NCBI GenBank assembly: GCA_025504975.1
Contig: JANUWI010000011.1
Span: 62,001-126,000 of the forward strand
Length of the DNA: 64,000 nt
Direction of reading: 5' to 3'
Source of the DNA: Plenodomus lindquistii
Lineage: Eukaryota > Ascomycota > Dothideomycetes > Pleosporales > Leptosphaeriaceae
Under the pieces are notes generated by a model, which was given only the letters and a program-made list of their open reading frames with translations, was not told the origin of the DNA and ran no database searches. The translations under genes were made by a program, and so were the position numbers. Position 1 is the first letter of the stretch. Every line of letters begins with the position of its first letter. Positions 34,570-50,334 of the stretch are shown in pieces.

Positions 34570-36302
34570 CTATATAGGTAAACTTTCTACCTACGTAAAT
34601 TTTCTATAATACTAAAACTCTACTAAAATATAAAGGATCTTTATATAAAATATAATACTTTAATATAATAATATATAATTAGTATTAGATAAAAAGTGGA
34701 TATAGTTTATAATTTAAACTATCTAATAATATATAAATTTTTTCTAATAGATAGCTATATATATCTATAATATTTTCTATAAAATATTTAATAATTTATT
34801 TAAAACAAAGCTTTTATAATATAATATAACTCCTATTAGTATATAGCCTAATTTAAAAAAAAAGTAATTATCTAATATATACTTAATTTTAAAATAAATC
34901 TTTTTTTTAAATTACTATAGTTTATAATTTAGCTTATACTCTATTTACTAAATTTATATAATTATTTATTAGTAAAAACTAGGCTAGTTTATTTATTAAA
35001 TATTAGCTAATATTTAATATGTTTTTTTAAAAGTATAACTATAAAAAAGCTATTTATAAAAATTTTAAACTTATATAAAACTAGTTTTACCTAGTAAAAA
35101 ATATAAAAGCTAAATATAGTACTTTAAATAAAAATATTTATAACTTTAATAAAATAGAGTTTATAATAGACTAGATTTTATATAGAATAGTAGTATTAAA
35201 TATAAAGTTTTTAAAATAAGTAAAATAAATATAGTAAAGTAACTAGAAACAAACTATAGTAATCTAAAGTATTAGAAAAATAAAATAGACTATTTTACTT
35301 TCTATTATTTATACTTATATAATTTACCTTTTTATCTACTATAAAAAGAATAGTTTATTTTAGAATTAAGTTTTTATAGTTTTTAAAAATAGCTAGATAA
35401 ATAATAGGCTTGGTTTTAAGTAGTTAAAATACTTAAATAAATATATAAAAAAGTATACTATTAGTATAGTATATCTATTTATTATTAATAGTTATAAAAG
35501 ATATTTTTCTATTAAGCTCTAGAGATATTATAACAAAGTTAAAATAATTATTTTATATATACTTTTATACTTTAAATAGCTATTTAATATAAGTTATTTT
35601 ATACTTTTAAAAAAGGTATATAGCTACTAAGCTAGAAACCTAATATATAGTTATATTAACTATATTACTAAAATTTAATGTTTATTCTACTTTATTACTA
35701 CTTATTACGCTACTACTATTAAACGTAATATTTAGAAAGGCTTTTAAAGTATAAATCTAATTTTTTAATCTAAAAGCTATTATATTTAGCGTTAATAGTT
35801 AACTATATATACTATTATATTCTACTATTAATAATAAGCTCTGATACTTTTTAACTTTAAATAATACTTTATAATTTAGATTATAATTAGAGCTTTTTAA
35901 AAAAAGAATTTTAACCTATATAGACAGTTTACTAACTACTATAGTAAATACCTTTTTAAAGTTTACTAAAATAGCTAAAATAATAGCGTATTTAATAATA
36001 TTTATATAAAAATATAATTTTAAACTTAAAATAGTAAATAAAGCTACTACGTAATATAAATTATATAAAAAAAAGTAGGTATAAAAGTAAAGTACTTTTA
36101 TAATTAATAAAAGCTTATATTTAATAACTCTAAAAAAGTTTACAGCGCGTAGTAATAGAAAAAAGGCGTTAAAGAAAATACGCGCTAAAAAAAGTAAACT
36201 AATATAATATTACTATAAACGCTATAGTAAAGCTAGGTATAACACGCGTATATATAAATAATAAATAGAAAGCATTTCTAAATAAATTTGCTTACTATAA
36301 TT
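34570..36302 (+). mobile_element. Family B pogo-like DNA transposon, RIP-degraded copy
   Basis: On the plus strand around 35420-35640 a frame reads as a decayed pogo/Fot1-type DDE transposase: KYLNKYIKKYTIS, then VYLFIINSYKRYF where active members have the LLIxDGHxSH signature, then the FILLKKVYSY segment. The left end near 34570-34615 is a decayed version of the element end preserved at 63105-63155. An inverted, decayed form of that end is seen near 36270-36302. Length is about 1.73 kb. Exact ends and target duplication are uncertain because both ends are mutated. Confidence 0.65.
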
Positions 36303-39300
36303 TCTATATACTATTATTATTAGTTATATAGTACTATTATAAAAGTATATTTTAGTATAGTTTTAGTAGAGCCTAGCTATTTACTTATACTAGCTACTTG
36401 CTTATAGAGTACGTTACTATATTTTTTTTTATTACTTTTACTATATCTAGGTTTTTTAATACTTTTATTTATAAAAGTAAAGCTTCTACTACTTTTACTA
36501 GTAATAAAATCTTTTCTAGTAATTTTTTTTTAGTAAATAGTTTTACTTTATTTACTATATTATAGCGTAACTTTAATACTAACTATTACTACGTTAAATA
36601 TTTTAAAACTCTCTATTTATACTACTATACTTTTACTAGCTTTTATATTTATTTCTATAATAACTACTACTTTTTAAACACTTATTATAAGCTAGTAAGT
36701 TTTTTTTTTTTACTTTTTACTTTTAAATTCTAGCTAATTTTTATAAAAATTTCTACTAAAGTTTTTTAGCAGTGCTTTTATATTATTAAGTACTTTAAAT
36801 ACTTTAAGTTTAGTATTTATAAATATTTAAAGTAGAAGATTATAGCTATTTATACTTTAGCTATTATTTATATCTACTATTTTTTTTATAAAACTATTTT
36901 TAAAACTTTAACTAAATTTTTAGATAAATATAGTTAGTCTAGTTTTACTAGTAATATTTATAGCTATAAGCCTAGTAAACTTTCTAATATAAACTTATTA
37001 CTTATTTTTTTTTTTATAATTTTTACTAATTTTTTCTAGCTGTTTATTACTAGTGCTAGTTCGACTAAAGTTAAAAATAATTTTAACTATAAAAGTTCTC
37101 TAGTTTATTATAGTTAGTTAGCTCTATATAATAAAGCCTTTTTTAAAGCTTTTAGTAAATTTTTATATAAGCTTTTTTTTTTACTACACTTTATTTTTTT
37201 TATAACTATAGTAGAATTACTTTTTCTATTATCTCTAGGTTTTTTTATAGTAAATTTAAAGCTACTACTACTATTTCTAAAGCTACTAACTAGTCTATAT
37301 TTAATAACCTTTTCTCTATCTATAAGTTCTCTACTAAAAAGTTATCTAACTATAGTAAAGCTTACTAGACGCCTATATTTTAAAAAAATAATAAAAAAAT
37401 AAAAAAAAAAAGTTTATTATTACTCTAGCTAGGCGTAGTTACTATAGAAAAAATAGTTTTATAGTCTAGTCTTTTTTTTTATACTACTCTACTACTAAAA
37501 GTAGCTCTACTAGTTTTTACTATAGTACTAAAAAGAGTTATAAAAAGAATACTATAGTCTATTCTAATAATATAAATAAACTAGCATATAGAAATAATAT
37601 CTAGAGCTTTATTTAGTTAATAGTTAGTATATTTTTATATCTAGTAGAGTTAATAAATATTTTCTATTTTTAGAAGTAGAATAATTAATTTCTTTACTTT
37701 TATTTTTTATTTTTACTATAATACTAGTAATACTTACTAGATATTCTTCTATAAATAGAGTAGAAAGTAGTAGATAAATAGTAGTTACTAGAAACTTTTT
37801 TAAAAAATTCTTTAAAACTCTATTTAGCTATTCTACTACTAAAATTAAATTTTATTTTAATTTTTTTTATTTTTTTTTATATAACCTACCTATTCTCTAC
37901 TACTTCTCTATTTATTTAAAGACTTTCTAGGCTATTTTTAGTTACTTGCTATACTTTTTTTTCTAGTCTACTCTCTATACTTTAGCTTAGTTTTCTATAT
38001 TATTTTTTATTTTTTAGCTTTTTTTTAGAAATCTTTCTATTTTTTTCTAAACTTTTTATAATACTAGCTAGTTAATTATAGTAAGTTTATATAACTTTCT
38101 AGCTATAAATTTTTCTTATATTATTCTAGTATAGTAGCTTTTTATTAAGTTTTATTCTAGTATTTCTCTAGTAGCTTTTTTCTTTAGCGCTGTTTTTTAT
38201 AGTATTTTCTAGAAAGCTTTATAAATATTTTTCTACTTTTTTAAATACTTATTACTTTTTAAATTTACTTTAAATTTCTAAATTAGGCGCTTAAAACTTT
38301 TCTACTAGACTAAATACTTTTTATTTTATAATTTTTTTTATTTTTTTTAGTATTTTTCTAGAATATTTTTAGTTTTTTATTTTTTATAGCTATTAATTTA
38401 GATAGAATTAAATTACTAGTTAGAAATATACTATTTTTTTATTAAATTATTTAAAACTAATTATAAATAGCTTTTATAGAATACTAGATAAACTTTTAGT
38501 AGTATATCTAATTTAGCTACTATATTTTCTATAAACTTTAATATATAGAATTTTATATTTTTTTATTTTAACTTTTTACTAGATTTTCTACATAATAGCT
38601 ATTTTCTATACTATAACTATACTTTATTCTCTATTTTAAAAACTAGAGCTTTTATTTTTTACTAGTTAGCCTAGAGTTTCTATACCTACTATACTTTAGG
38701 TATAGTAGACTATATAAACTCTATTATAGCCTATAACTTTTATATAATAGTAGCTCTAGCTCTAGCTAGCGTAGTAGAGTAGTAGTAGAGATTTTCTAAC
38801 TAAATAAATAGCTATATAGAATCTATTTTATACCTATACTAGAGAAAAAAAAGACTAATCTAGATAAAACTAGCTAGTTTTTTTTTAATTATAATTTATA
38901 CTATAAAATAGAGAAAAGCCTAGTTATTCTAAATCTAGTTAATAAAAGCTTTTAAATAGGCTTTTATAGTACTATTTATTCTTTTTATAGCTTTATTAGT
39001 TTTAGAGTAAAAAGTAGTAAAAAGTTAGTAGTTAATTTATAGTAATTTATATATTTTAGTTTAAAAGGTTTATATAAACTATGTGCCTTTATCTATAACT
39101 ATAGTTTTTAGAAGCTAGTAGTAATAAACTATACGCTTAATAAACTTCTTTACTACTAATTTTATAATAAAGTTTACTAATAAAATTAATATAATATTTT
39201 TATTTAAATAATTTATAACTACTTTAAAGTTAGTATAACTTTTACTTTTAAAAAGGTCTATAATAAAGTTTATAAAAAGCTTTTTCTAAATTCTTTTTAG

Positions 39301-39892
39301 AATTAGTAGAGGTTTAAATAGTCTATATTTTAAATTATACTATAGTTTAGTATAACTATAAATATTATAGTTTTTAATATAGTAATAAATATCTAAAAAT
39401 ATACCTAGCTAAAAAAAGTTTTAAACTAGTAATTTATAGCTATTCTTTCTACTAGAATATCTAGTAGTTATACTATTATAGACTTTAAAAGCTAAATAGA
39501 TTTATAGCTAGAAAAACTTTAGTATCTATTTTTTTCTCTAAAACTATAGTATACTTTTTTATTTTTTATACTTAGATATTAATATTGTAGACTAGAGTTT
39601 AGAAAAAATTTACGCTATTCTATCTATATTATAATAAAAGCTGCTTAGTAAGTACTATTACTTATAAATACCTTTTTCTATAAATTCTCTAGTAAAAGTA
39701 GCTGTACTAGTATAAATACTATTATTATTTTTGTTTAGAGATTTTAACTAGTATTATTTAAACTATAGAACTTTTAATAGCTTTTTTTTTATAACTAGAA
39801 GTTTTTACTAGTTTAAATAACTAGAAGTTATAGGCTGCTAGTCCATGATTTTTAGTATACTATAAAGTATTTTTTTTTTAAAAAAAGTATTA
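36303..39892 (-). mobile_element. RIP-degraded LTR-retrotransposon remnant with Ty3/gypsy integrase
   Basis: On the minus strand, about 38930-39310, a decayed Ty3/gypsy integrase core is readable: a INFIIDLFKSKSYTN block (first Asp), a TIVIDKGTQFIQTF block (second Asp) and an INSTIKAYLKAF block following the decayed Glu position. Sequence on its N-terminal side extends to about 39880, where a family A transposon interrupts it. No LTRs were delimited. The left part, about 36303-38900, is the C-terminal side or other repeats and is not assigned. Confidence 0.6.
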
Positions 39893-41732
39893 ACGTATTC
39901 TACTAGTTAACCTAATAACCTAGTAAACCTAATAGTTTTCCTTAGTATTATAAATACTAAGTTTTTAATTATTATTATTATTACTATTAATATATAACTC
40001 TACCGCTATAGAGCTTATATCTAATTTAGAAGTACTTTCTAAACCTTTCTAGTATATATAAGCGTTATACCTAGTTTCTTTATAATTACTATAGTATTAG
40101 ATACCTAGTTAGATAGGTACTTAACTACTACTACTATATATATATTTTAATAGATTAGGTACTATAGTTAAAGCTATAGTAGCCTATAACCTAGTACTAT
40201 ACTTATAACTACTTTTTTACTAAATTTTTTTTTATACTTTTTTTTTAATTATCTCTACTAATTACTTTTTAAATTTATAGTTATAGATTAAAAAAAAACG
40301 TTTTAGTATAGTATTAGTTTAGCTCTTTTTATAAGCTATAAAAAGCTAGTTTATATAGTAATATATAACTAAATAAAAAACTTATATATAAGCTTTAACT
40401 AAAATCTAAATTTATAAATATTATTTAGAGTTTTAGATTACTATATATTTGCTAGTAGAGAGGGTTAAAGTAGGGTATATATCTAGAAATTAATATAATC
40501 TAGTACTATCTACGTATAAGTAAAGACTAGCTCTAATATTTTAAAAGCTTTTTAATAGTTATTAACTATAAATATATTAAAAAACGCGTTTTTAAAAGCT
40601 AGAAAAAAGCTTTTTTTATTAATATAGAAAACGTGTTAGTATACTAAATTTTATACACGTAAGAAATATTTACGCTTTAATAGTAAAAAATATACTATAT
40701 TAAATAGCTAGAGAATATAGAATAAATAGATAGGTATATAAAATATTAGAATTTTATTCTTTATATAGTAGTTTTTAAACTTTTAGTTAAAGTAGCTTTT
40801 ATAGCTATTTGAAATTAGTAACTAGTATACTTCTATTTTTTACGCCTTTATATACGCGTTAAAGTACTTTAACTACTCTAGTTTAAGTATATTATTTATC
40901 TAGCTATTTTTAAAAACTAATAGTTTCTAGTTATAAAAAATACTAGCTTTTTTATACTATATAGAAATATATACACGTTTTTTATAAATAATAAAACATA
41001 AAGTTATATTTTTTAAAGTATATATACTCTAGGTAATAGTAACCTACTTATAATTACCTAGCTAAATAAAGTCTAGCTAATTATATTTTTTAAAGTTTAT
41101 AATAACTTTTATAGACCTAATTACGCCTATTTAGAAGCTAGTTTTATTAAAATTATAAACGTTATTATTTTAAATACTATATTTAGCTTTTATTTTATCT
41201 ATAAATTTAAACTACGTGCTAATAATCTCTAGATTTTTTTATTTTATTTTCTAACTATTTTTTATTTAGTTAAAAGCTATTTAAAGCTTATTTAAACGCG
41301 TTATAAAGCGCTTAGCCTAGTACTTACCTACTAGTACTCTATTATATACCTCTAGTATTTTATTAGCTATATTTTCTACTTTATATAGCTAGAGCGTAAA
41401 CTTTTATAAATTAAAGTTGAAAATATATTAGATAATTATCTACTTTTTAGTAGTAGTAAGTTTCTAGTAATTAGATTAAATTTTAGCGCGTAAAGTAGTT
41501 CTATTAATCTAATTAGAAAGCTTTTAATAATTAACTCTAAAGGCTATAGCAGTAGTCTATTAGCTTTTAAATTAGCTAGCTTTAAAAGTAAAATAGGCAA
41601 GTTCTAATTAGCTTTTAGCTTAAATTAATATCTTGTTATATTATTAAGGTATATTATATAGAGTATAGTATTTATAATACTAAGAAAAAGTAGCTAGTTT
41701 AGTAGTATTGCTAGCTTAGTAGTAAAATACGT
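39893..41732 (-). mobile_element. Family A Tc1/mariner (pogo/Fot1-like) transposon, copy 1
   Basis: 1840 bp, flanked by TA on both sides (39891-39892 and 41733-41734). Terminal inverted repeats begin ACGTATTYTACTA at each end. On the minus strand near 40600-40890 a decayed pogo-type transposase is readable: LKYFNAYIKA, then VY-LLISNSYKSYFN in place of the LLIxDGHxSH signature, then a KAFKILELVF segment. All coding capacity is destroyed by stops. It interrupts the surrounding retrotransposon remnant. Size and TA duplication match the Fot1/Molly type of fungal mariner elements. Confidence 0.85.
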
Positions 41733-44700
41733 TAGTTATTCTTTTAATCTTTATTTAGTTTTTAAGTAAATCTTTTTTAGTCTACTTATTTAGAGCGTTA
41801 TAGCTTTTTTAGCATATTTTTTTTTATAGTTTTAAACTTAGTGTAGGCTACTTTACTTATTTTAATTTTTTTTAAACTCTTTTAAAGCCTCTTTTATATT
41901 TTAGACTAGTATTAATACTTTTAGAGACTACTTTTAAAAAAAGTACTAGCTTAGCTAGAATTTTAAGTAGTATTTTTTATAGCTTTTTTAATAGCTATCT
42001 ATAAAGTTTTTAGTAGCTACTTTTTTACTATCTACTAGTAACTTCTAATAGCCTATTTTAGTTTTTTAATATCTACTTTCTATATTACGTATCTTTTTTT
42101 TAGTAGTTAAATTAATTACTAGATAAAACTAAAAAGAAACTAGAATATAATTACTAGTTAAAGTCTATTTATTAATTAGTTTATAATATAGTAGGCGCTA
42201 TACTAGTATTAGTATTATAAAAGTAAAGTTAATAACTATTTTTTATATTTTTTTTATATAGCTTTTTTTTTAGGATAGTAAAGTTTAAATTTAAGTAGCT
42301 AGTCTATACTATTAGGTACTTAGCTACTAGATCTATAGCTATACTAGTTTTACTCTATTAAAAAATATAAATTAAAGTTATTTATAACTAGTTAATTTTT
42401 TATTATTAGTTTTATAGCTATTTTTACTTTAACTTTTTTAAATATTATAATACCTACTAGATTCTCTATAGAGTTATAAATATTATATACTTTAACTATA
42501 CTTTCTATAGTATATAGTAGAATTATAGGAATTTTATTAGTAATTATAAATACTTTTTAGTTTTCTATCTCTAGCTTTTAACTAGCTATTAAGTAGACTT
42601 TAATCTACTTTTATTTTTTATATACTATAGTATACTCTAGTAGATAGTATATACTTTTTATTTATTTATTCTACGCTAGTTTCTATACTACTAGAATTAT
42701 ATAGCTTTTTAGATTAGCTAAACTAAAAAATAGTTTAGCTTTAGTTCTATTTACTTATTTATAGGTATATTAGATAATAGTAAAGTACTTAATTATTAAA
42801 TAGCTAGTATATTTTTTATTTCTATATTAGTTTCTATTTTAGTCTAAAGCTAGCTAGTAGAGAGATTAATAGTAGTTTACTTTAGGTTTTTTTTTACTTT
42901 TTTAGCTGTCTAGGTAGCTATAGTTAGTTTATCTAGTAGTAAACGTTTTTTTAAAGCTACTATATTCTAAGTTTATTTTGTTTAGTATTTTAATTAGTAT
43001 TATAATAGGTTACTATTAGTAGGCCTAAATTTTACTTACTTTAATTTTACTAGTTTAAATAGTAAAGTTTATATATAATTTAATAATACTATTTTTATAT
43101 AGTGTATAGATATTATACATTTATTATTACTATATTAAAGAGTTTTTTCTATAGTTTTTATAGTATACTACTATAGCTCTATATAATTGTATTTTATACT
43201 TTTTTATATACTATATATATTAAAATCTTTTTAAATAATAGGCCTATTTATAACTTTACTACTTATATTAAAAGTATCATTTTTTTTAATATTACTATTA
43301 AAAAGTCTAGCTTTAAAATATTATACTTTTATAATAACTTTATTTTATAAAATGCTGATTTATTCTACTTTAGTAGTTATATTTAGAATTAAAGATTCTT
43401 TTATAAACTAAACTTAAAAAGCTAGTAGCTTATATTTATTTTTACTATATTAGATTTTTACTTTTTTAGTAGAGTTTTTTAGCTATTATACTACACTAAT
43501 TTTTACTATAGTTTCTACGCGCTTTATAGCTATTTTAATTTATCTAGTAATTTTAGTATTATTTACTTTTTACCTATTACTAATATTAATATAGTAGAGA
43601 CTTTTAGAAACTTTTAAAAGTATACCTTTTAATAAAGTCTAACTTTTTTAAAATTAGTTTCTACTACTAGACTATTTTTCTATATCTAAGTTACTAGGTG
43701 TATATTAATATCTCTACTTTATAGCTTATATATAGCTATAGTCTATAAAATAGTTTTTTTAATTTTTTTAAAAATCTATACTAGCGTAAAGTTTTAAACT
43801 TTAAATATATTTATCTAGACTATAGATTAGAAAAAAGCTACTAAACTACTAGTAGTAATATTTATTTATTACTAGTTTATACTTTACGTAGCTTTTAATA
43901 CTATTAGTATTATAGTAGTAATTTTAGTAGTATTTTAGAAAATTATATTATAGGTTCTTTAGATTATTATAAAAAAGTTTTATTTAAATCTTTCTTTCAC
44001 TTATTTAATACACTTTAAAGTGTACTAGCTAGCGCTTTATTTTTTTACTTTCTATTACTTTAAACTTTTTAGCTATAGTATTAAGTTTTTTCTATTATTT
44101 AGTTATACTATTAGTAGGTTAGAGTAGTCTATTATAAAGTAGTTCTAGGTTTTTTATTTCTACGTTACGCAGCCTTTTATATAGTTATATTTTATAATAG
44201 TTATACCTATTACTCTCTATTATTCTATTACTTTTTTCTATAAACTTAAACTATCTATTACTATTACGTATAGATTTTTTAAATAAATATAGTATATATA
44301 TATTTTATACAGAGATATAAGTACTAGAACTACTTTTAATACTTTAGAAAAATTTCTCTATAGACTTTATAACTAGTTTACTACTATTAAAAAATCTAGT
44401 TACTAAATTTACATATAATATAATTATAGTTATACTTAACTAATCTATAAAAAAAGCTAAATATATTCTATTTAAAAAAAACTTTATAGTAGTATAGCTA
44501 GCGTACATCTTTATTAATTAAATTATTAGATATTATAGCATTTTAAAGTTAATTATTAGCAATTAAAATAAGCTATTTATATTAAACTTTTAGATATTAC
44601 TTTTTACTACTATTAAAATGTAATAAAAACTATCTATAGCTTCTTACCTAGAAATATATAAATAAATTAAATAAATAAATTATACTATAAAAGCCTACCT

Positions 44701-46839
44701 ATAAATATATATTAATTAGTAATAAAATAATTAGATTTTACTATTATCTATAGCTTAGATAGTATATAATAATAAAGTTTTAGAGTTTATAAAATAAACT
44801 CTATATTTTACTAACTATAGAAAATGTTTAAATCTTTTTACTAGAATATTACTTTATTAAAGGATAGAAGTAGCTATACTTATAGCTTAAAAACGAAAAA
44901 AAGTTTATAAAAAATTATATAAAGCTTTTGTAGATGCTTAATATAGTAGTAATTTAAATATTAATAGAAAATAACAAATAGTACTGTAGCTAAAAAAAGA
45001 GAATAAAGTATATTTTTTTATAAAGAATTTTTATATAATTTAATTTAATTATAGATTAAACTATATTAAAGTTAGACTATATTTAATTAAAGACTTAGAA
45101 AAATTAGTTATATATACATTTAACTTTCTACCTAATACTAAAGTATACTCTAGATTGTATATAAAAATACTAGAACTAGCTAACTTTTTAACTTTATTAT
45201 AAACAACCTTTCAGTATAAATAATAGAAAGAAAATAAATTGAAAGTTAAATTATAATAATAAATAAAAGAAAATAAAGTAATAAAGAGTATCTAGTTAAA
45301 TACTTAGAGTAAAATAATTCTAAAAATATATAGAAACTAGAAATAAACTTTATTAACTACTAGTAACTTTTTATATTATATTAGATATATTATATATTAA
45401 CCTATTAAATATAGAATTACCTTTTTAAAAAAGTAGTATAAAAAACCTCTAGTTAATAAATAGCGTTTCTAGTATAAAGCTATTATTTAAAAAAAACTTT
45501 TTATAATTTATTACCTCTCTAGCCTTTAATAATTTAATATTAGCTATAAATTTTTTAAATTTATTTACTTACTATTATTTATAACGCTTTAATAGTTTTT
45601 TTTATTTTTAAAAAAGATCTTTTTTAATATATAGAAAATAGAGCTTTAACTACTATAGCTTTAGCTTTAGTTGCTTTTATTTTTTATTATTTAAAATAAT
45701 TAAGCTTTTTATTTAGTTTTAAAAAGTCTAGAAGTTAAACTTCTACTAGTATATACTTTATTACGCTATTATAATAATAATTACTACACTTTTTTTTAAA
45801 TTATAATATCTAGTACTCTAAATTCTTTTTTATATAATATTAATATATAACTAAAGTAAAAAATCTAATATAATTAATTAAACCGCCTATAAAATAATAA
45901 TAAGTAGTACTATAGAAAAAAATTAAGTTAGTTTATAAAGATACAAAGTAAAAAAAAAAGGGATAGTATTATAAACTAGAAAATAATAATCATAACTATA
46001 TAAAAATAAAAGAATTAATAACTAAGTAGCTAGAGCTAGTATACTATAATAAGTAGATAATACTACTTTATATAGTATATATTCTATAGTCTTAGTAAAA
46101 TAGCTATATAAAATAAATTATGTATATTCTATAAAATTTTATAATATTCTATAGATTCTATATATAGAATAATATAGAATAGTATAAAATAATATAAAAT
46201 AACGCAAGTATATAGAAATATTTAAATACTTTTATAGTAAATTATATTAAACTTATATATATAAATAAGTAATATATTTAGTTATTTTTAATACTTTTAT
46301 TACTTTTTTAAAAAGCGTACTTTTACTATTTTAGTAGTAAAGTCCTTATATCTATATATAACGCCTATTTTTAAAAACTAACTTTTATATTTTTTTTAAT
46401 ACTAGCTACTTTATATTATAGCTACTTAAAAAGATTTTTCTAATCTAGTGTTTAACGCCTTACGTTTAGAATAGGTATTTTATAAAAAAAAAGTTTAAAG
46501 CTATATAAATATTAGTATATAAAAACTAAAACGTATTACTATAGATATATATTTCTATTTCTATTTAATTATATTTATTTAAATATACTAGATGTAAATA
46601 CTCTATCTATTTTCTATATATATTTTATATAAAAGAATATACTATAGGTAGAAAGTATAATCTACTTAGGCTTTCTATTACTCTAGACCTTTATAAACTT
46701 TATTACTAAATTTTATTTTATATTAAAATACGTTTAGATAAAATAGTATTTACTAGATTTTTAAAATTATAAAAGTAGTCTAGTTTATAGTTAGTAGTAG
46801 ACTATATAGATATACTCTATTATAAATTTAGATTAAAAG

Positions 46840-46911
<72 letters not shown>

Positions 46912-49900
46912 AAATAAATATACTAGTAGTATATAGTATTCTATAACTTTTATTAATATTTCTAGAGTTAAAATATATATAAAATAGTTAGCTAGATATT
47001 AGCTATAGGTTAAAATTTAACTTTACCTAGTAATTATAGTTAGTATATAAAGTATACTTTAATATAGTAGTTATATATATATAGTATTTATAGTTCTATT
47101 TTAAACTAATTATATATTCTATTATTATTATTCGATTTATAGTATAATTAAAAGTATATAAAATATTAATAATTTTAATAATAATTATATATTCTCTAAA
47201 CGTAGTTTTAAAGGCTAGTTTTACTCTAGTAGTTATAGAATACGCTAGTATACTCTATATTTAACTTTTCTAATAAATCTAGAGAGCTATAGCTTTCTAG
47301 AAGCTAGAGAGTTAATTTTTCTAGCTCTAATTATAATAACTTTATAAATTTAATACACTTTTTTTAGCCTAGAAGTTATTACTAGCTAAATACTTCTTTT
47401 TATAAAGTTATTAAAAGGTTATCTAGGTACTACTAGAATTTTTTAATAAGAGTTTTATTTATTAGCGTTAAAAGCGTTTTAGTATTTATAAGTCTAGATT
47501 AATAAAGAAACTTTTTCTCGAACCTTTTTAGTAGAGCTTTTATAAAGCTATTTACTATTATTTCTAATAATAATATATAATATGCTTTAATTAATTATTA
47601 TTATACTTTTTACTATAGCTAGTAGTTATATATATTAATATATTATAACTTTATTTAAAGTTTTAAAACTTCTATAGTAAGTAGTTAGATTATCTATTAA
47701 TTAATATATTTAAGTATAATAGAGTCTAGCTTAATTCTAATACTCAACTTTTAAAAAGGTTTTCTAACAAAAAAAGCTTTTTTAATAATTTAGAAAAGAG
47801 CAAAGAGCTAAGCTTTAGTAGTTAAAGTTATTACTATATTCTATTTATTTACTTTTTAGGTAATAAACCTACTATATAGCTTAATTATATAGCTCTAGAA
47901 TCTTTTTCTATTTTATATATTATTAGTAAAAAAAGTATGATTTTTAATCTAAAGAATTATACTACTTCTAAACTATAATATAGTAGATTAAATACTTTAA
48001 AAATATATTAGAATTTAGTCTATAGCTGTTTAATATTCATAGCTAGAATTAGTAAACTATTTTACTAGTTTTAATATAGTAAATAATATATCTAAATATA
48101 TAGTAACTATAATAAAAAAAAGAAATCTAATTTTTAATTAATACTTATTAATATTTATAGAGCTTACTAGACTATTATAAAGTAATAGCTTAATAGCTAC
48201 TATTAGAGTAATATATACTACTTGCTAATTATTATTTAGATTACTAATTTTAAAATAGTAAAAGGCTTAGAAAAGCTAGATCTAGCTATTTACTTAGTTA
48301 TAGATTATCTCTATTCTGAAAAACTACTATAATTTATATCTACTAGTAATAGTATAATATTTCTTTAGCTACTTTATTACTCTAGTAGCTTACTAGTTTT
48401 ATTTTTATAGATAAGCTATAATAATATTATTAATATAATACAAGATAATAATACTACTTTTAATAAAATAATATAGTTTATAAAAGATAGTTTTAAAACT
48501 AAACTTTTATAAAGTTACTATAAGCTTCTTCTACTATAGTAGAAGTAATATTCTAAGTTTATAAAGTACTTTTTTAATTTAAAGTATAGTACTAGGCTTT
48601 TAATAGCCTTTTAGTATATATATTAATATAAATAATCTAATTAATTAATATATATATAAACGCGTTTATAATATTAAATTATTTAAGTTTAAAGTTAAAC
48701 TAGGCAGTAATAGCTATAAATAGTTTAAATAATTTATTATAAATATAGTAGCGTAGGTATTTTATAAAGTAGTATTTTTATTAGTTACTTTAAACTACTA
48801 GTTACGTTTTATATTTAAAAAGGTTATAATTTTTATTAAATTAATAGGTATATACTTATATATACTCTAGAATCTAATTTTCTATTATTTTAAATATTTT
48901 TATAGAGACTTTTAACTAGAATTCTATTTAGGTATAATTTAATAGGTAATAAAGTCTAGTTTATATAAACTTAGCGTCTAAAAAGTAATTTTTAAACTTA
49001 CTTTGATATATAAGTAGAAATAGAAGCTAGCTTTAATAAAGTTTTAAACTTATAGTAAGTATTTTCTTTAATTAGGCTTTATTTATAGCTTTTTTTCTAG
49101 TTATTTTTATAATACCTATTTAAATTCTAGCTATAAACGCTACTATCTATAGAATTATATAGAGAGTATCTAATTACTTTTTAGAGTATACTTCTACTAT
49201 AAATTAGGCAAGAAAAGCTACTAGTAGTAGTATTAATAGTAGAGATAGGTAATAATCTCTAATCTTTTTTCTATTATAGTATTCTAGTAGATCTTTTTTA
49301 TAATACAGCTTTAAAATATTTTTAATAGTATTATTTTTATAGAATAATTTAGTTTCTAGTTTATATACTAGTAAAAGAAGCTTTATAATTTTTATAAGTA
49401 TAGTAAATTCTTCTAACGTACTATATATAAAGTTATTTATTTAATCTTTTACTTTTCTATTAAAGGTTATTTATTTATTAAAGGTAATATTTTTAGTACT
49501 AATAACTTTAGCTAGAAATAGAATCTATATTAAATATATATTAGAGGATTAATAGCCTACTAGGTATTTTATCTAGGCTTTAGAAGTAAAGTATTATAAC
49601 TACGCTTTACTATAGTATATATTATTAGTTATAGTAAAAGCTTTTTAGCTATATACTTTTAAATAAGTAAAGTTTAGTTTTTATACTAATATAACTATAC
49701 TTTTACTAAAAGCTATTTAGATAAAAAGGATTTTAGATTTAAGTTTTCTAGTTATTTATATAGTTAAATAATTAGTTATATAGATAGACTATAGCTTATA
49801 TAATCTCTAGCTAGAGTTTTTATTAAAAATTAGTATTAAATTATATTATACGCGCTTTTTTTCTTTTTATACCCTCTAAATATCTAGCTTCTCTATTTTA

Positions 49901-50000
49901 AACATATATATCTAGAGCTAAGAATTTAATAATAATACTTAATAATAAATAGTAATAAGCTACTTTTAGCTTAACTATAATAATTTTATACTTAGTTTTA
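41733..50000. repeat. Unassigned RIP-degraded repeats
   Basis: About 8.3 kb of AT-rich decayed DNA between family A copies 1 and 2. The left part may be the continuation (reverse transcriptase side) of the minus-strand retrotransposon cut by copy 1, but I could not read a convincing domain. The extreme right end near 49900-50000 resembles, inverted, family B sequence near 35650-35720. Confidence 0.4.
46840..46909 (+). repeat. (GTA)n trinucleotide repeat, about 23 units
   Basis: A pure trinucleotide run inside RIP-degraded DNA. It contains only TpA, ApG and GpT steps and no CpA on the plus strand; the complementary strand likewise offers few RIP targets. Confidence 0.9.
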
Positions 50001-50334
50001 ATATATTCTACTAGTAAGCTAGCTAATCTAGTAAGCTAGCTACTATTTTTTAGTATTCTAAATGCTAAGTTTTTAATTATTATTAATATTACTATTAATA
50101 TCTAACTCTACTACTATAGAGCTTATATTTAATTTAAAAGTACTTTTTAATTTTTTTTAGTATATATAAGTATTATACCTAGTTTTTTTATAATTACTAT
50201 AGTATTAAATACCTAGTAAAATAGGTACTTAACTACTATTACTACGCGTATATTTTAAAAAACTAGATATTATAATAAAAGCTCTAGTAGCCTATAATCT
50301 AGTACTATATTTAAAAGTACTTTTATACTAGATT